A stretch of 64,000 nt of DNA from Bacteroidota bacterium (GCA_023428695.1 JAEYWY010000022.1:186001-250000), one strand, 5' to 3'. Positions 8,614-17,758 are shown, counted from the stretch's first letter. The notes: generated from the letters alone by a model not told the origin. A program made the numbers and translations.

Positions 8614-9761
8614 CAAACGCTTTGTTGTCGCTGAAACGCCTGGCGTTTGTACTCTGAAGGCGTCATGCCCGTTAGTTCTTTGAAGATTCCGTTGAAGGAT
8701 GATTTCGAATTGAACCCGGATGCATACATCACCTCCAGCACGGTGAGTCCGGGATCGGTTGATTCCTCGAAAATACGTTCCGCCTCCCGGATCCGGTGCT
8801 CGTTGACGTATTCAAAAAAGTTTTTGCCAAATCCTTCGTTGATAGCCTGAGACACACGTTTGGGAGAAAGGCCAACTTTTTCGGCGAGACCTTCGAGCGA
8901 GAGATCCGCAGAAAGGTATGGTTTCTCCTCGCCCATAATCCGCGTGAGTTTATCCTGAACGATCTTAATGTTCGGGTCCGCCGGTTCAGACGGGCTGTCT
9001 TCGGCAACGGGTACATCGAATTCAATACCGGAAAATATTTCTGGCTGGCGCAAACCTTTCCAGACAACCGCATTGATGAAAAAGAAAATCAGAAAGAATG
9101 AAATACCGAATACAATATTGAAGTATTCGCGCAAACCCACGACAGGCACGAAGGTGTAAATGAGTGACACAACGAGAATAAATACGACTGACCATAGCAT
9201 GAATGACAACCAGTTCATATTGATTTCTCCCAGGGTAGAAAAACGCTGACGTATCTTTTCGCGATACCGCGCGAGTTCGCGTAAAGACAGCCAGAGATAT
9301 ACGGCCACATGCATGTAAATAAAGATGATGCTTATATAAAAGAATGGCGGCAGCGTCTGATTCAGAATCGCGTCCTGAATTTTCTGTTGGCTTGCTGCGG
9401 TTTGCAGGTGGTAATAAAACTGGTAAGCCAGGGTGACCACAAAAAACGGAATCGTATGGCGAAGGTGTCGCGCGCGCAGTTTGAAGTCGTGGTACACCAT
9501 CGTTCTCGTGTAAAAGAATATGGTCGGGCCCAGCAGGAAAACGAACCCGTCTTCGAGGTGTGCAAGTGCAGGGAAACGCGTATAAAAGCCGTAATACGTC
9601 AGCAACCCGTCTGACAGGTTGATGATAAACAGGATAAAAAACAGCGCAAGAATGCGGTTACTCAGAATTTTGCCTTTGCGGCTTGTGAACAAAAAGAAAA
9701 CGAGCAACGTAAGTTGAAACAGGATGATGGCTGAAATAATATTGAGATAAGAAACTGCCAT
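8613..9761 (-). CDS. AraC-family regulator with N-terminal 7TM domain
   Basis: This 382-residue membrane-bound regulator has seven or so hydrophobic helices filling residues 1-235, a short linker, and a C-terminal AraC/XylS DNA-binding domain (about 275-378). Both helix-turn-helix units are visible (LSLEGLAEKVGLSPKRVSQAIN and VLEVMYASGFNSKSSFNGIFK, followed by the family ending TGMTPSEYK). Such 7TM-AraC proteins are typical of Bacteroidota and are thought to sense signals at the inner membrane. I chose the ATG at 9761; a GTG codon lies directly before it. The gene follows the Gfo/Idh oxidoreductase gene by 10 bp and is followed by direct repeats and the Lnt-like gene, so it may regulate these neighbours. 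Confidence 0.9.
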   Translation of the reverse strand: MAVSYLNIISAIILFQLTLLVFFLFTSRKGKILSNRILALFFILFIINLSDGLLTYYGFYTRFPALAHLEDGFVFLLGPTIFFYTRTMVYHDFKLRARHLRHTIPFFVVTLAYQFYYHLQTAASQQKIQDAILNQTLPPFFYISIIFIYMHVAVYLWLSLRELARYREKIRQRFSTLGEINMNWLSFMLWSVVFILVVSLIYTFVPVVGLREYFNIVFGISFFLIFFFINAVVWKGLRQPEIFSGIEFDVPVAEDSPSEPADPNIKIVQDKLTRIMGEEKPYLSADLSLEGLAEKVGLSPKRVSQAINEGFGKNFFEYVNEHRIREAERIFEESTDPGLTVLEVMYASGFNSKSSFNGIFKELTGMTPSEYKRQAFQRQQSV

Positions 9762-9771
9762 CACGGTTGGG

Positions 9772-10764
9772 TTATACGTCGGCCTCGTATTTTATTCCGC
9801 AGACTTTGCGGATCGCATCCAGCGTTTCCATCAGATCCAGTGTATCCTGGTGTGTCATCACGGGACTTTCCGTCATACCTGCAAGCAGACAATCCGTCAC
9901 GTGTTGCGCCTCGAATTGAAAACCATGACCATCTTCACGGTACACCTCCTGTTCTTCCGCCCTGCCATCTTTACCCGTAATCAGGAAAAGTGATGACACC
10001 GGATTGTGGAAGCGATTGCGCAATTCGATTCGGCCTTTTGTGCCTGCAATGATTGCCTGGACCGGAGTGTCGACGGCAAAAGTGCATGACAGCGAGGAGA
10101 GCACTCCTCCAGGATGTGTCAATGTCATACAGCACTGTTCATCGGTTCCCTCCGGAAAAGGAGTCATCGATGCTTCAATGCGCACAGGCTTTCCAAAAAG
10201 GGAAAGCGCGAAGAACACCGGATAAATCCCGATATCGAGCAGGGACCCGCCGCCAAGCAACGGATCGGCTAAGCGCGCGGGTGCCGGATCAGGCGCGCGA
10301 AACCCAAAATCTGCCTGAAACCAGCGTACCTCACCGATGGTACCTGCATTGAGAATCTCAACCACTTTTTTGTACTGGGGGAGGAACTTGCTCCAGAAAG
10401 CTTCCATTATGAATACTCTCTTCTCACGGGCGTACCTGATCATTTCCGACGCCTGTCGTGAATTCAACGCAAAGGCTTTCTCACACAACACCGCTTTGCC
10501 GTGGCTCAGACACAACATCACATGGTCATAGTGTAATCCGTGGGGCGTGGCAACATAGATCACATCAACGGAAGATTTTGCGAGGTCTTCGTACGCGGTG
10601 AAAACCTGTGATGCACCGTACAGCTCAGCGAATTCCCTGGCGCGTGTCTCATCCCGGGATGCAACAGCGATGAGTTCGGCTTCCCTGAGCAGACGCAGAT
10701 CGGCTGCAAATTTGTTTGCTATGTTCCCGCATCCCAGGATACCCCAGCGTATTTTTCCACTCAT
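9772..10764 (-). CDS. Gfo/Idh/MocA-family NAD(P)-dependent oxidoreductase
   Basis: This 330-residue cytoplasmic oxidoreductase opens with a Rossmann fold (WGILGCGNIANKFA, the GxGxxA dinucleotide motif at about residues 8-13). It has the VATPHGLHYDH segment and CEKAF, the equivalent of the EKP motif whose Lys contacts the substrate. The C-terminal part carries GGGSLLDIGIYP, where the conserved Asp-Ile-Gly-x-Tyr forms the active site. Family members oxidise or reduce sugars, inositols or similar polyols; the substrate cannot be told here. I chose the ATG at 10764 because it starts just before the Rossmann strand. The start is 50 bp from the divergent trmN6 start. The AraC gene follows by 10 bp, which suggests an operon. 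Confidence 0.88.
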   Translation of the reverse strand: MSGKIRWGILGCGNIANKFAADLRLLREAELIAVASRDETRAREFAELYGASQVFTAYEDLAKSSVDVIYVATPHGLHYDHVMLCLSHGKAVLCEKAFALNSRQASEMIRYAREKRVFIMEAFWSKFLPQYKKVVEILNAGTIGEVRWFQADFGFRAPDPAPARLADPLLGGGSLLDIGIYPVFFALSLFGKPVRIEASMTPFPEGTDEQCCMTLTHPGGVLSSLSCTFAVDTPVQAIIAGTKGRIELRNRFHNPVSSLFLITGKDGRAEEQEVYREDGHGFQFEAQHVTDCLLAGMTESPVMTHQDTLDLMETLDAIRKVCGIKYEADV

Positions 10765-10814
10765 AATTAAAGGATGATATATTGTTGCTTGTAAAATAAG
10801 CATAATTTGAAAGC

Positions 10815-11525
10815 ATGACGAACGAGCTCTTTCAGTTCAAGCAGTTTTCCGTTGATCACCACGGTTGCGCGATGAAGGTCGGTACGGACGGCGTTTTGCT
10901 TGGATGCTGGTCTCGCATTGATGGAGCTTCGACAATTCTTGATATCGGAACCGGATGTGGCCTCATAGCTTTAATGGTGGCACAGCGTACGCCTCCTGGA
11001 GCGCGCATTACCGGTGTTGAAATTCTCGAGACTGATGCGGAGGTGGCCAGAACAAATGTCGCCAATTCGCCATGGCCGGAAAAAATTACCATTCACAACG
11101 TCGCCGTGCAGGACTTTAATCCCGACGAGAAATTTGACCTGATCGTATCAAATCCCCCATTCTTTGTGAACAGTTTTCGTCCGCCCGATCTTAACCGGAT
11201 GAGCGCACGGCATACGCACGCCCTGTCGTTCCCGGATTTGCTCCATTCTGTTGACCGGCTTCTGACAGCCGAGGGAAAGTTGTCCATCATACTTCCGGCC
11301 GTGGAAGGCACGATCTTCCGTGAAGCTGCGCTGGAGTTCGGATTACATTGCTCGCGCCTGTGGCGTTTTCGTCCGAGAATTGGAAAACCGGTAGAAAGAT
11401 TGCTTATGGAATTCTGCCGGAGGAAGGCCGACCCGGAAACAGGAGAAATCGTCATGTATGCGGACGGGAATGAATGGACGGACGGCTTTAAAGAGCTCTC
11501 CCGCGAGTTTTATTTGAAAATCTGA
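10815..11525 (+). CDS. trmN6: tRNA1(Val) A37 N6-methyltransferase
   Basis: This 236-residue class I SAM-dependent methyltransferase is of the YfiC/TrmN6 type, which methylates N6 of A37 in tRNA1(Val). Visible motifs are FKQFSVDH and GTDGVLLG near the N-terminus (family signature), SAM motif I DIGTGCGLIAL (43-53), the acidic GVEILE loop (67-72), and the catalytic NPPFF (113-117) of N6-adenine methyltransferases. Length matches the family. It stands alone, divergent from the Gfo/Idh gene. Confidence 0.9.
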   Translation: MTNELFQFKQFSVDHHGCAMKVGTDGVLLGCWSRIDGASTILDIGTGCGLIALMVAQRTPPGARITGVEILETDAEVARTNVANSPWPEKITIHNVAVQDFNPDEKFDLIVSNPPFFVNSFRPPDLNRMSARHTHALSFPDLLHSVDRLLTAEGKLSIILPAVEGTIFREAALEFGLHCSRLWRFRPRIGKPVERLLMEFCRRKADPETGEIVMYADGNEWTDGFKELSREFYLKI

Positions 11526-11596
11526 CGGTACCTGAAAAATCCGGAATTGGAAAAAATATTCTACTGACAATCAAACTGTTATAAAAAACATTTTAT

Positions 11597-11608
11597 ATGT
11601 TTAAACAT
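11597..11608. promoter_or_regulatory. 12-bp perfect palindrome upstream of yceI-marR
   Basis: ATGTTTAAACAT reads the same on both strands and lies about 52 bp before the YceI ATG, within AT-rich DNA where its promoter should be. A MarR-family gene lies in the same transcription direction. MarR dimers bind short AT-rich palindromes, so this could be the autoregulatory operator (inference). Confidence 0.35.
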
Positions 11609-11659
11609 GTAAGTAAATTTTCCGTTAAACTTGTCATCAAAACCAATAACAAACACCTT

Positions 11660-12235
11660 ATGAAAAGACTACACATTCTGATTGTTCTGCTGGCCGCAAG
11701 TTCATCGCTGTTCGCACAGACTACATGGACCATCGACAGAGTACACTCAAAGATCGGATTCAGCGTAACGCACATGGCGGTTGCTGAAACCGAAGGCAAA
11801 TTCAATGAGTATGAAGGGACAGTCGTTACCAAGGATGACAATTTTGACGGCGCTGAAGTTTCGTTTACCGCCAAGGTTTCTTCTATAGACACTGAAAATG
11901 AGAGACGCGATGGACACCTGAAGTCGGCTGACTTCTTTGACGCAGAGAAGTATCCTGAAGTCACTTTCAAGGGTAACCTTGTAAAGAGCGGAACAGGTTA
12001 CAAGCTGAAGGGTGACCTTACCATGAAAGGCGTAACCAAGAAAGTAGAGTTTGATGTAAAAGGCGGTCAGGTTGTAAATACCGGTCGCGGAGTGAAATCA
12101 GGCTTCAAGTTTACCGGCACAATCAATCGCCAGGATTATGGCCTGGCCTGGAACAACAAGGCTCCTGGTGGCGAATTGGTCGTAGGTGACGAAGTTGAGT
12201 TGATTGTGAAGGTGGAATTGGATAAGAAGGCGTAA
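11660..12235 (+). CDS. YceI-family periplasmic protein
   Basis: This 191-residue exported protein has a signal peptide (residues 1-20, ending SLFAQ) and a full YceI domain: TTWTIDRVHSKIGFSVTHMAV at the start, VSSIDTENERRDGHLKSADFF in the middle, and a GELVVGDEVELIVKVELDKK end. YceI proteins are lipocalin-like barrels that bind long isoprenoid-type lipids; the physiological role is unclear. I chose the ATG at 11660 over one 21 codons upstream because it gives the signal peptide. It is followed by a terminator and then by a MarR gene, a pairing frequent in Bacteroidota as far as I recall. Confidence 0.93.
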   Translation: MKRLHILIVLLAASSSLFAQTTWTIDRVHSKIGFSVTHMAVAETEGKFNEYEGTVVTKDDNFDGAEVSFTAKVSSIDTENERRDGHLKSADFFDAEKYPEVTFKGNLVKSGTGYKLKGDLTMKGVTKKVEFDVKGGQVVNTGRGVKSGFKFTGTINRQDYGLAWNNKAPGGELVVGDEVELIVKVELDKKA

Positions 12236-12254
12236 TTTAACAACTCACAAACAG

Positions 12255-12282
12255 GCAGGAGGCGTACAACCTCCTGCTTTTT
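12255..12282 (+). terminator. Rho-independent terminator between yceI and marR
   Basis: A perfect 8-bp stem, GCAGGAGG (12255-12262) and CCTCCTGC (12270-12277), closes a 7-nt loop and is followed by five T. It ends only 14 bp before the marR start codon. Confidence 0.85.
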
Positions 12283-12296
12283 CATTTAATCAGATA

Positions 12297-12743
12297 ATGA
12301 AACTGGAAGATGAAATCCGGCAGCACAAGTATTCAACACCGTTGCAGAAGGCGGTGATCAACCTGATATTCACATCGAACTGGGTGCAACACAAACAGCA
12401 GGAGATTTTCCGAAAGCATGGCATCACACTCCAGCAATTCAACATTTTACGAATTCTGAAAGGTCAGCATCCAAGTGGCATTTCCGGAACCGAGATTAAA
12501 TCCCGGATGCTGGACCGGAATTCAGATGTCTCCCGCCTCCTCGATCGCCTCGCATCGAAATCGCTGATCGAACGCAAAACATGTCCGGTGGACAAACGCG
12601 CAAGTGACATTTTCATTACAACGGAGGGGTTGAGCCTTCTCGAACATCTCGCCAAATATGATCGTGAAATCGACTCGGTAGTTCGTCTTTCCAATGACGA
12701 AGCTGAACTCCTGAGCAGCCTCCTCGACCGGGCGAGAGGGTAA
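12297..12743 (+). CDS. MarR-family transcriptional regulator
   Basis: This 148-residue winged-helix regulator has the MarR layout: N-terminal dimerisation helix, HGITLQQFNILRILKGQHP, a recognition region SGTEIKSRMLDRNSDVSRLLDRLASKSLIER and the wing KRASDIFITTEGLSLLEHL. MarR proteins are usually autorepressors released by small phenolic or lipophilic ligands or by oxidation. The gene starts 14 bp after a strong terminator, which leaves no room for a promoter between them. It must be expressed by read-through of the yceI terminator or from a promoter inside yceI. A 12-bp palindrome upstream of yceI is a candidate operator. Confidence 0.92.
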   Translation: MKLEDEIRQHKYSTPLQKAVINLIFTSNWVQHKQQEIFRKHGITLQQFNILRILKGQHPSGISGTEIKSRMLDRNSDVSRLLDRLASKSLIERKTCPVDKRASDIFITTEGLSLLEHLAKYDREIDSVVRLSNDEAELLSSLLDRARG

Positions 12744-12831
12744 CAATCCCACACTTTATTGTGGTACGCCACAAAAAAGCCACCTGATTCGAAGGCAGCA
12801 AATTTGTACCTCAGTAGTGGAAATACTGATT

Positions 12832-13215
12832 ATGAAATTGTTTTTCATCGTGCTGCTTGCCTTTCAATCTTTCGGTCTCTCATTCGCGGATCGCGCAGCC
12901 CCTGAGTATGCCGCAGCCGAAGAACCTCGCGTCAGGCTGGTCGCGAATGTCTCCGATGCGACACATGAGTATATGACCATCGTTGTTGAGGAAATCGTCT
13001 CCTACTCTTCAACCGTACGCACAACGCCTGTGATCGGTGATGAAATTTATGTACGCTTGACAGGTGGCAGCCGCCCCGACATAGAAAGCCGGATTGACGT
13101 CGATCTTCAGGAAAAAATTGAAGTGGGCGAAATACCTTGTGCTTACATCATGGTCGACTACCGTACACTTGACTACTTTCCACCGGAGACATCAAGTATC
13201 GAACCCGCGCAATAA
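12832..13215 (+). CDS. Small exported protein of unknown function
   Basis: This 127-residue protein starts with a signal peptide (MKLFFIVLLAFQSFGLSFA). The rest is mainly beta-like and acidic, with VSDATHEYMTIVVEEIVSYSS and a short SRPDIESRIDVDLQEKIEVGEIPCAYI stretch containing one Cys. I recognise no family. An ATG five codons upstream is possible, but the signal peptide begins at 12832. Its last 43 bp overlap the 3' end of the convergent SDR gene. Confidence 0.65.
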   Translation: MKLFFIVLLAFQSFGLSFADRAAPEYAAAEEPRVRLVANVSDATHEYMTIVVEEIVSYSSTVRTTPVIGDEIYVRLTGGSRPDIESRIDVDLQEKIEVGEIPCAYIMVDYRTLDYFPPETSSIEPAQ

Positions 13216-13919
13216 GACGCTTCATCGGAAAGCAGCCAGAGTACAGCCTTCGCAATCTCCCCGGGCTGACCTCCTCGTTTCAACGGTATTCCATCTTTGA
13301 TTCGGTCAACACGCCCGGGTTCGCCTCCATCGGTATGAATATCTGTGTAGACGCTTCCCGGCCTCACGCAATTCACCCTGATTCCCTCAGGCGCGACCTC
13401 TTTCGCGAGACCAAGCGTGAAAACTTCAACAGCACCTTTGGACGCCGCGTAGTCTACATATTCGAAGGCGCCACCGTGTTTAATCGCGGTTGATGATATG
13501 TTTACAATCGCGCCACCGTTCCCGCCGTTGCTTCGCGACATGCGTTTGATTGCCTCGCGTGAACACAACATCGGACCAATGGCATTCGCTGCAAACATGC
13601 GTTGAAGTCGCGTTCCGTCGAGGTCGATGACCTTGCACTGCTTTTGAATAATACCGGCGTTGTTGACAAGGGCGGTAACGGGTCCGAGTTTTTCGTCAAC
13701 TTCACGAAACATCCTGACAACATCATCCTCGACTGCAACGTCTGCCCTGACCGCAATCGCATTGCCACCATCTTTTTTGATTTGGGCGATCACTTCATTC
13801 GCAGTGGCTTCGTTCACCCTGTAGTTCACCGCAACGTGATAGCCCGCGCGAGCCGCAAGAATTGAAGTTGCAGCACCGATGCCGCGACCTCCGCCTGTGA
13901 TCAATATGACTTTTTTCAT
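13173..13919 (-). CDS. SDR-family oxidoreductase
   Basis: This 248-residue classical short-chain dehydrogenase/reductase has the cofactor motif TGGGRGIG (8-15), NNAG (86-89), catalytic Ser (NISS, 142-143) and YAASK (Tyr157, Lys161), and ends WLLSDEASYCAGSILDVSGGK. The RxN pattern after strand 2 (NYRVN) suggests NADP(H). It closely resembles glucose-1-dehydrogenase/FabG-like sugar or acyl reductases, but the substrate is unknown. The start ATG overlaps the M3 peptidase stop by one base (TGATG), so translation is probably coupled. Confidence 0.92.
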   Translation of the reverse strand: MKKVILITGGGRGIGAATSILAARAGYHVAVNYRVNEATANEVIAQIKKDGGNAIAVRADVAVEDDVVRMFREVDEKLGPVTALVNNAGIIQKQCKVIDLDGTRLQRMFAANAIGPMLCSREAIKRMSRSNGGNGGAIVNISSTAIKHGGAFEYVDYAASKGAVEVFTLGLAKEVAPEGIRVNCVRPGSVYTDIHTDGGEPGRVDRIKDGIPLKRGGQPGEIAKAVLWLLSDEASYCAGSILDVSGGK

Positions 13920-15643
13920 CAGCCGATATGCGACAGTTCGTCCTTGACGAAATCCATGAGTTCCTTGATGTACGCCTGACTGAAATCAAACCTGATGTTG
14001 GCCGCGGCATAGATTTCCGGAATCGACTTCAGATAACCAAGCTTCAAAGCATTCTGATATCCCTGCAAACCAAGTGCAGGATCCTTCCGGTAATTCCGCC
14101 ATACGGCGATCGCACCGAGTTGGGCCATTCCATATTCAATGTAATAGAAAGGCACTTCGTACAGGTGAAGTTGTTTCTGCCATAGAAAATCTTTCGCCTC
14201 AGCAAGTCCGGACCAATCCGTTACAGTATCGCTGAATTCATCAAAGATCCGGTTCCACGCCGCCTTGCGTTCATCCGATGTGTGGCCGGGGTTCTCATAT
14301 ATCCAATGCTGATACTTGTCGATAGTTGCAACCCACGGCAACGTTTCAATGATGTCTTCGAGGTGTTCCCGTTTCGCACGGTTGAGTTCCGCTTCATCCG
14401 GAAAGAATATATTCCAATGATCCATGGATATCAGTTCCATCGACATTGAAGCAAGCTCAGCAACTTCTGACGGAGTCGACTTAAAATCATTTAACTCAAG
14501 ATCACGGGTGAGGAAGTTGTGAATAGCGTGACCGCCTTCGTGCATGATCGTAACCATATCGCGCAATGTCGAGGTGGCGTTCATAAAAATGAATGGTACA
14601 CCAATCTCCGCCAGTGGGTAATTATAACCTCCCGGTGCCTTTCCTTTACGGGATTCAAGGTCGAGATGTCCCATCGACCGCATGATGGAAAGGCATTGCC
14701 CGAGGTATGGGTCAAGCTTTGAAAATACTTCGATTGTTTTCTCAGCAAGCTCGATTCCATTTGAGAACGGACGTAGTGGTTGGCGACCTTCGGGATCCAC
14801 GGCCTTATCCCATGGACGAAGCGCATCAACTTTGAGTGCCTGCTTGCGCTCGCGTGACAAGTCATTCAACATCGGCACCACTTCCTTTTGGATGGCGTTA
14901 TGAAAATCGAAACAATCCTGCGGAGTGTAGTCAAAGCGGCCCAGCGACCTGAACATATAGTCACGGAAGTTGCCCAACGCGGCGTTCTTTGCAACGCGAT
15001 CACGCAACCCGATTAGCCTGGTAAAGAGTTCGTCAAGCGTCGTTTTGTCCCGCAGTCGTCTCTCGCTCACTTTGTGATAAACGGTTTCACGCAGGGCGCG
15101 ATCAGTGGACATCAGTAACACAGACGCTTGCGGAAGCGTGAGTTCTTTTCCGTCGTGGCTGATTGTCATCGCACCGGAAATCTGGGCATATTTCTGTGTC
15201 TCCGTGTTGATTTCGGTAAACAACGGAACGTTCTCTTCACGGAAGATTTCGATTTCTTTCCTGAGGTTGCGAATGAGAATATCAAAACCGGTTTCTTTTT
15301 CCAGTTCCTTCAGGTATGGAGATTCGGCTGCTTTGCGATTGAGTGCGTCGGATACGGGAGCAATCTGAGGTTGGATTTCCTGAATGAAGAACTGATACGC
15401 TTTCAGGTACTCTTCGTTCTCGGTGTAACACGTCATGCGGATATACCGCCATGCCATATCCTCCGAAACTATACCTTCAAGCTCACTGCGGTCAGTAAAC
15501 CATTTCTTAAACGACGCGACAGAATCGATCGTCCGGCTTAGCAGATTGTCAAAATAGGGCTTAAGCGAAGACCAGTCTTTTACATTAAAATCTTCCGGGA
15601 GGAAATGACGAACCGGGCGTGTTAATTTTTCTGCAGCTTCCAT
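13919..15643 (-). CDS. M3-family oligoendopeptidase (PepF-like zinc peptidase)
   Basis: This 574-residue cytoplasmic metallopeptidase degrades short peptides. The zinc site HEGGH lies at 368-372 (HExxH; His368, Glu369, His372), and ELASMSMELIS follows about 25 residues later and supplies the third ligand. The N-terminal alpha-helical half (EEYLKAYQFFIQEIQP, LYHKVSERR-type segments) and the C-terminal FYYIEYGMAQLGAIAVW are typical of M3B oligoendopeptidase F. No signal peptide is seen. It is the first gene of a two-gene operon with the SDR gene, whose start overlaps its stop. Confidence 0.92.
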   Translation of the reverse strand: MEAAEKLTRPVRHFLPEDFNVKDWSSLKPYFDNLLSRTIDSVASFKKWFTDRSELEGIVSEDMAWRYIRMTCYTENEEYLKAYQFFIQEIQPQIAPVSDALNRKAAESPYLKELEKETGFDILIRNLRKEIEIFREENVPLFTEINTETQKYAQISGAMTISHDGKELTLPQASVLLMSTDRALRETVYHKVSERRLRDKTTLDELFTRLIGLRDRVAKNAALGNFRDYMFRSLGRFDYTPQDCFDFHNAIQKEVVPMLNDLSRERKQALKVDALRPWDKAVDPEGRQPLRPFSNGIELAEKTIEVFSKLDPYLGQCLSIMRSMGHLDLESRKGKAPGGYNYPLAEIGVPFIFMNATSTLRDMVTIMHEGGHAIHNFLTRDLELNDFKSTPSEVAELASMSMELISMDHWNIFFPDEAELNRAKREHLEDIIETLPWVATIDKYQHWIYENPGHTSDERKAAWNRIFDEFSDTVTDWSGLAEAKDFLWQKQLHLYEVPFYYIEYGMAQLGAIAVWRNYRKDPALGLQGYQNALKLGYLKSIPEIYAAANIRFDFSQAYIKELMDFVKDELSHIG

Positions 15644-15666
15644 AATTGTCTGATTTTTCAGGCAGA

Positions 15667-15674
15667 CAAAAATA
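15667..15674 (-). promoter_or_regulatory. Probable -7 box for the M3 peptidase-SDR operon
   Basis: On the minus strand TATTTTTG matches TAnnTTTG, 23 bp before the M3 peptidase ATG. A TTTG at 15693-15690 lies closer than the usual spacing, so only the -7 element is convincing. Confidence 0.35.
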
Positions 15675-15720
15675 GAATGATTTTCGAATCAAACCAGAAA
15701 TCAACAACAGGGAATCCCGG

Positions 15721-16167
15721 TTAAAGGATGGTGACGAAACGTTTCGAGTCAATCGACACGACATTCTCGACAAAGTCGTTCCATTCCTGGATCGATGGCG
15801 TGCGATGTTCAAAAAGCACGATCAGTTCTTTGACGATGCTTTCGTCAAGTTTGAGGGCAGCGATGACATTCTTGATAAACACGAACTCCGACTCACTGAC
15901 TTTTCCATCGGCGTAGACGATTTGCATGACATCATACAACAGGTTCATGCGGTTGCCGACCGACTCCGGCATAAAAAACGGGTGCTTTTCGCTTTCCTCC
16001 AGCAATTCGCTGATCTGCCATTCTTTGAGACCGCGACGCGCGCCAATGGTATAGATCAGTCTTACCTCATCGTCGTCAAGCGATCCATCACTGGATGCGA
16101 GAGCGATCAGGTTTCGCATATAACTTCTTTTGTAGCTGGTTCTCTGGTGTTCAAAAAAACTTGTCAT
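15721..16167 (-). CDS. TerB-like helical protein
   Basis: This 148-residue all-helical protein has two TerB-type repeats: LIALASSDGSLDDDEVRLIYTIGARRGL and VMQIVYADGKVSESEFVFIKNVIAALKL. The acidic loops ASSDGSLDDDE and YADGKVSESE resemble the metal-binding loops of TerB/DjlA N-terminal domains. Although the family name mentions tellurite, nothing here implies resistance. It stands alone, with about 200 bp of AT-rich sequence between it and the M48 protease stop; I see nothing certain in that gap. Confidence 0.75.
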   Translation of the reverse strand: MTSFFEHQRTSYKRSYMRNLIALASSDGSLDDDEVRLIYTIGARRGLKEWQISELLEESEKHPFFMPESVGNRMNLLYDVMQIVYADGKVSESEFVFIKNVIAALKLDESIVKELIVLFEHRTPSIQEWNDFVENVVSIDSKRFVTIL

Positions 16168-16366
16168 GGCAGTTGAAGTCTTTCCTGCTTTGTTTTCAAA
16201 AAATTGCCCAGTTTCACAACAAGGAAAAAAATTCTATCAGCGCAGCTATTACAGAACAAAATTCTGCTAAAGCTCATAATGGCCCACATAAATACCGAGG
16301 TAACCACTGACTTTTCAAAAAAGCTTCTTTTTTCGAGAAGAAACCTGAACCAAAATGGGAAAAAAC

Positions 16367-17605
16367 TTACGTGGGTGAGTTAAGCGCCCTCAGTCTCGAC
16401 AGTAAAGGCGGGTGTGAATAGTGAAAGAAGACGTAAAGCGGATGTGGATAGAGGTTACTCAGGCTGTGCACAGACAATTTCTTGAGGGCCTCTGCGAGTG
16501 ATCCCCCATCATACGTTTCACGGGCGTAAGCATCAGCTTCATACTCGTTCTTCCTGCTTAAAATAGCCATCAACAAACCTGTAATTCCCGAAACCGGCGA
16601 GAACAAAATGCTGAAGCCGACCAGGTTAAGCGGTATAGAGAGTGCGCTACCTCCGAGTGCAAGCGAGACATTTTCGTTAAACACCATTAGCGACAACACA
16701 AATAATGTGAACACAATCTGCACAACGGATAGCAGGTAACTCACAATGATGTGTCGCTTTTTATAATGGCCCACCTCATGCGCGAGCACGGCAACAAGTT
16801 CGGGTGTGCTGTGATTATTGATCAACGTATCATACAATACAATTTTCTTCCGTCTTCCGATTCCGGAAAAGAACGCATTGGCCTTGCTGGAACGTTTCGA
16901 GCCATCGATTACAAGAATGTTGTCCAGCGGGAAACTTACCTTTGCGGCGAACTTTTGGATTTCGCTTTTGAGTTCGCCGTCGGGAAGCGGCTCAAGTTTG
17001 TTGAACAATGGAACGATCAACGATGTATAAAACATGTTTGCCAGCAGAACAAACGCACTTGCGACAATTGCAAACCATATCCAGAAATCACGACCAAGCG
17101 CGAGAATAAGCCAGATCAGGACCGACAGCAACGCACCGCCTATGAGCGCGCCTAAAAAGTATCCTTTGATCTTATCGAGAAAAAAGATTCGGAGTGTCGT
17201 CTTATTAAACCCGTACTTTTCTTCGATGACGAAAACGCTATAGAGTTGAAACGGAATACCAAGTATGTCCGCTCCCACCGCAAGAATCCCAAAGAAAACG
17301 AGAGACCTTACTATTACATTGGTGATTTCGGCGGACAGCCAGTTATCGAGCCAGCCAAAACCTCCAAACCAAAGCATGGCCACAGCGAGAAAGGAGCTGA
17401 ACGCCGATGAAAGAAACGAAAAACGCGTCAGCTCTGCATGGTAGTCGAGCGATCTGAGGTAACGTTCGCGATCATAAAACGAAGCCACCTCATCCGGAAT
17501 TTCGCGGCGTTGCGCCCTGAGGTTGATGTAATCGAGCAATTGATCAAATACATAACCTGCAACTGTAATCCCGAGGATGATATACAAAATTGTCTGTGGA
17601 GTCAT
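16367..17605 (-). CDS. M48-family membrane metalloprotease (Ste24-like)
   Basis: This 412-residue zinc protease is embedded in the inner membrane. Hydrophobic helices occur at about 1-20, 65-90, 105-125, 150-170, 175-200 and 285-345, around a cytoplasmic catalytic domain. The active site is HEVGH at 276-280, with the third zinc ligand in NEYEADAYA (about 352-360). Family members such as Ste24/HtpX handle CAAX proteins in eukaryotes and membrane protein quality control in bacteria. The length fits Ste24 better than HtpX. It is a single gene. Confidence 0.92.
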   Translation of the reverse strand: MTPQTILYIILGITVAGYVFDQLLDYINLRAQRREIPDEVASFYDRERYLRSLDYHAELTRFSFLSSAFSSFLAVAMLWFGGFGWLDNWLSAEITNVIVRSLVFFGILAVGADILGIPFQLYSVFVIEEKYGFNKTTLRIFFLDKIKGYFLGALIGGALLSVLIWLILALGRDFWIWFAIVASAFVLLANMFYTSLIVPLFNKLEPLPDGELKSEIQKFAAKVSFPLDNILVIDGSKRSSKANAFFSGIGRRKKIVLYDTLINNHSTPELVAVLAHEVGHYKKRHIIVSYLLSVVQIVFTLFVLSLMVFNENVSLALGGSALSIPLNLVGFSILFSPVSGITGLLMAILSRKNEYEADAYARETYDGGSLAEALKKLSVHSLSNLYPHPLYVFFHYSHPPLLSRLRALNSPT

Positions 17606-17708
17606 GACACGTCGGCGAATTCCATCTGATAATCAGCAATAATACGACGAAATCGAAAAAACCGTTCGCACGCCCGGAAAATTTACCCAAATGACATTGG
17701 ATGTATCA

Positions 17709-17739
17709 TTGTACGGAATACAGCGGTTTGCTACATTGG
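17709..17739 (+). promoter_or_regulatory. Possible promoter upstream of the secreted protein gene at 17759
   Basis: TTG (17709-17711) is followed after 20 bp by TACATTGG (17732-17739), which differs from TAnnTTTG in one of the six fixed bases. The start codon lies 20 bp further on. Confidence 0.3.
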
Positions 17740-17758
17740 CCATTCAACGTTATCAACT

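Noticed and set aside
15721..16167. Tellurite resistance function for the TerB-like and TerC-like genes
   Set aside because: The names are historical. The two genes are 16 kb apart and not with other ter genes, so no resistance operon is present.
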